A stretch of 64,000 nt of DNA, taken from positions 494,501 to 558,500 of the forward strand of contig NZ_CP004021.1 of assembly GCF_001021085.1 (NCBI RefSeq), written 5' to 3'. The notes beneath the pieces are model-generated. The model was given only the letters and a program-made list of their open reading frames with translations. It was not told the DNA's origin and did not search any database. Positions 61,959-64,000 of this stretch are shown piece by piece. The position numbers were made by a program, and so were the translations under genes. This DNA is from Candidatus Liberibacter africanus PTSAPSY (GTDB lineage: Bacteria > Pseudomonadota > Alphaproteobacteria > Rhizobiales > Rhizobiaceae). Each line of letters begins with the position of its first letter. Position 1 is the first letter of the stretch.

Positions 61959-62813
61959 TTGAATTGGATCGCAAATTTTGTTCGACCACGTATAAATTCT
62001 GTATTCGGTCGTAGGGAAATTCCAGAGAATCTTTGGGTAAAGTGTCCAGAAACAGGAGAAATGGTATACCATCAAGATTTGAAAGATAACCAATGGGTTA
62101 TACCTTCTTCTGATTTCCATATGAAAATACCTGCAAAAGAAAGATTAAACTTTCTATTTGATAATGCAGAATATTGTCTATTAGAACAACCTAAAGTATG
62201 CCAAGATCCCTTGAAATTCCGTGATAATAAAAAGTATATAGATCGTCTGAAAGAAAATCGCTCAAAAACAGGTTTGATTGATTCAATCGTATCGGCTTTT
62301 GGTAATGTACGCGGATTAAAATTAGTTGCGGTTGTTCACGAATTTTCCTTTATAGGGGGATCATTAGGTATTGCTGCAGGTGAAGCAATTGTAAAATCTT
62401 TTGAAAGGGCTATTGCTGAAAAATGTCCTCTTGTGATGTTTACTGCTTCTGGTGGTGCACGTATGCAAGAAGGGATTCTATCACTTATGCAATTGCCTCG
62501 CACTACGATTGCGGTAAATATGCTTAAAGATTCAGGACTTCCTTATATTGTAGTCTTGACTAATCCTACCACTGGAGGTGTTACAGCTTCTTATGCTATG
62601 CTTGGTGATATTCATTTAGCTGAACCTGGTGCTGAAATCGGTTTTGCTGGGAGGAGGGTCATTGAGCAAACAGTAAGAGAGAAGTTGCCAAGTGATTTCC
62701 AGAGATCCGAGTATTTAGAAGATCATGGAATGATAGATAAAATTGTCCATAGGCATGATATTCCAGAAGTTGTCTCTTCGTTGTGTAAAATATTGACTAA
62801 CAGTACACAGTAG
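61959..62813 (+). CDS. accD: Acetyl-CoA carboxylase carboxyltransferase subunit beta
   Basis: The beta subunit of the carboxyltransferase that makes malonyl-CoA for fatty acids. [20 protein letters not shown] starts the domain; it has only one cysteine pair position, like other alphaproteobacterial AccD. The oxyanion region [32 protein letters not shown] and [11 protein letters not shown] are conserved. The frame is open from TTG 61944. A GGGAG 8 nt before TTG 61959 and the family N-terminus ([10 protein letters not shown]) fix the start at 284 residues. folC follows, the conserved order. Confidence 0.96.
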   Translation: MNWIANFVRPRINSVFGRREIPENLWVKCPETGEMVYHQDLKDNQWVIPSSDFHMKIPAKERLNFLFDNAEYCLLEQPKVCQDPLKFRDNKKYIDRLKENRSKTGLIDSIVSAFGNVRGLKLVAVVHEFSFIGGSLGIAAGEAIVKSFERAIAEKCPLVMFTASGGARMQEGILSLMQLPRTTIAVNMLKDSGLPYIVVLTNPTTGGVTASYAMLGDIHLAEPGAEIGFAGRRVIEQTVREKLPSDFQRSEYLEDHGMIDKIVHRHDIPEVVSSLCKILTNSTQ

Positions 62814-62868
62814 AAAGAACATAATCTTGTTTTTTTTAAAGTTGTTTATTTACACCATAGAGGGGTAA

Positions 62869-64000
62869 ATGGGTGTTTTTTCACTAGAGAGAATGAATGT
62901 TCTTTTAGAAGATTTAAATAGACCACAAGATCGTCTCCCTCCAGTAATTCATATAGCAGGAACTAATGGTAAAGGGTCGACTGCTGCATTTTCGCAAAGA
63001 TTACTTGAATCGTCAGGATTATCAGTTCATGTTCACACTTCTCCTCATCTTGTCAAGTGGAATGAACGTTTTCGTTTAGGTGTTAAGGGAGATAGAGGAA
63101 AGTTAGTAGAAGATGTTTTATTGCTTGATGTATTTAGTCGTGTCATGCAAGCAAAAAGCGCTCGGGATATTAGTGTTTTTGAGGCATCAGTTGCTGCCGC
63201 TTTTATTTTATTTTCAGAATATCCTGCGGATTGTGTTATTATTGAAACTGGTCTAGGCGGAAGGCTTGACGCTACTAATATAATTGAAAGAAATGCTGTT
63301 TCTGTGATTACGTCCATTTCTTTAGATCATACAGAACATTTGGGAAATACTGTTAGTGCGATTGCAAGAGAAAAATCTGCTATTATGAAAAGTAAAAATC
63401 CTGTAGTTATAGGTTATCAGTTATATGATGAAGCACGCGAAGTTCTCGTGGAAAAAGCAAAACAAATGGGATGTCCGTATCGTGTTTACGGAGACCACTT
63501 CTATTCTTTTGTAAAAAATAAAGGCTTTGTCTACCAAGATCATATTGCTCAAAAATATTTTAGCATGCCCAGCCTAGTAGGTGAATATCAGCATATTAAT
63601 GCAGCAACTGCGATTTGTGCCGTTCAAATGGCTGGTTTTAAATTAGAAGAGAAATGCATTAATTTTGCACTACAGTCAACGCAATGGTTTGGGGTTCTTC
63701 AAAAAATTACGAAAGGTCCTTTGCTTGATAAATTGCCAGATTATTCTGAGATATGGACAGATGGTGGCCATAATCCAGGTGCTGGATTAGTCATTTCTCA
63801 AGAAATATGCAAATTAGAAGGATTCTATGACAAGAGATTCTATCTTGTCATAGGCATGCTAAAGGAAAAAAACTACAAAAAATATTTAGAGCCATTTGTC
63901 AGATTATCACCAATTGTATTGTCGGTTTCTGTTATGCACAACAAAGATGATATCCACTCGTCGATAAGTGTTGATACACAAGTTTTAATGCAAGAAGCAG
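62869..64000 (+). CDS. folC: Folylpolyglutamate synthase/dihydrofolate synthase (partial, runs off window)
   Basis: FolC adds glutamate to dihydropteroate and folates. IHIAGTNGKGSTAAF is the P-loop; SPHLVKWNERFRL, IIETGLGGRLDATN, TSISLDHTEHLG and the late TDGGHNPGAG are all present. The visible part is 377 residues, open to the window edge. The ATG at 62869 has GAGGGG upstream. The protein lacks part of the N-terminal lead-in seen in many relatives (a 'hPkxIDLSLxR' segment) but keeps PQDRLPPVIH. Confidence 0.95.
   Translation, partial: MGVFSLERMNVLLEDLNRPQDRLPPVIHIAGTNGKGSTAAFSQRLLESSGLSVHVHTSPHLVKWNERFRLGVKGDRGKLVEDVLLLDVFSRVMQAKSARDISVFEASVAAAFILFSEYPADCVIIETGLGGRLDATNIIERNAVSVITSISLDHTEHLGNTVSAIAREKSAIMKSKNPVVIGYQLYDEAREVLVEKAKQMGCPYRVYGDHFYSFVKNKGFVYQDHIAQKYFSMPSLVGEYQHINAATAICAVQMAGFKLEEKCINFALQSTQWFGVLQKITKGPLLDKLPDYSEIWTDGGHNPGAGLVISQEICKLEGFYDKRFYLVIGMLKEKNYKKYLEPFVRLSPIVLSVSVMHNKDDIHSSISVDTQVLMQEA

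Overview
The window is a 64 kb piece of an AT-rich, compact bacterial chromosome. The gene content and order are those of Rhizobiales alphaproteobacteria: rpsB-tsf-pyrH-frr-uppS-cdsA-rseP-bamA-lpxD-fabZ-lpxA-lpxI-lpxB, rimP-nusA-infB-rbfA-rpsO-pnp, hemE-hemJ-rho-mnmE-mnmG-rsmG-parA-parB, a MucR/Ros zinc-finger regulator, LpxI instead of LpxH, and TrcR. Many neighbours that free-living Rhizobiales keep at these loci are missing. Low GC plus this erosion points to an insect- or plant-associated reduced genome, most likely a 'Candidatus Liberibacter' species. I cannot fix the species from the sequence. I saw no insertion sequence, prophage, CRISPR array, tRNA or rRNA gene.

Layout. 1-1.6 kb holds dnaX, with its SRP RNA gene (ffs) just upstream. 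1.8-4.5 kb holds a secreted SH3 protein, kdsB and recF. 4.5-17.2 kb is one long minus-strand block for translation factors and envelope biogenesis: S2, EF-Ts, UMP kinase, ribosome recycling, undecaprenyl-PP and CDP-DAG synthesis, site-2 protease, BamA and the lipid A pathway. 17.2-20.3 kb holds an rpsB leader, tandem repeats, a HIT protein and dapD-dapE. 20.4-30.3 kb holds mucR, then the pnp/rpsO/rbfA/infB/nusA/rimP block and a broken GtrA-family gene. 30.4-46.6 kb is mixed: xseA, an M29 aminopeptidase, murJ, trpS, thrB-rnhA, ftsK, trcR, yggS and leuS-lptE-holA. 46.6-55.3 kb is the parB-parA-rsmG-mnmG-mnmE-rho-hemJ-hemE cluster, with one parS site inside rsmG. 55.3-55.7 kb is an AT-rich gap with DnaA-box-like 9-mers and is the best candidate for the chromosomal origin. 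55.7-64 kb holds maf, gyrB, a Tim44-like gene, secB, dnaQ-coaE, accD and a partial folC.

The genes are nearly all core housekeeping functions: replication and partition (dnaX, holA, dnaQ, gyrB, recF, ftsK, parAB), translation, and outer-membrane/LPS construction (kdsB, lpxABDI, fabZ, bamA, lptE, murJ, uppS). The most interesting signals are not new genes. First, dnaX has an 11-A run with a classic -1 slippery heptamer: frame 0 ends as a gamma-like protein, and the -1 frame continues, open to the window edge, into a tau-type C-terminal domain. Second, a GtrA gene is split at a 10-T run and would also be restored by a -1 shift. Third, there are GC-rich or perfect hairpins in front of rimP, pnp, rpsB and rho. 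Fourth, there are minisatellite-like repeats at 17.4 kb and in the rpsB 3' end. Fifth, genes usually found at these loci are absent here: dxr, ispH, truB, ylxR, trpFBA, lolA, ppsR, aroE and gltA.
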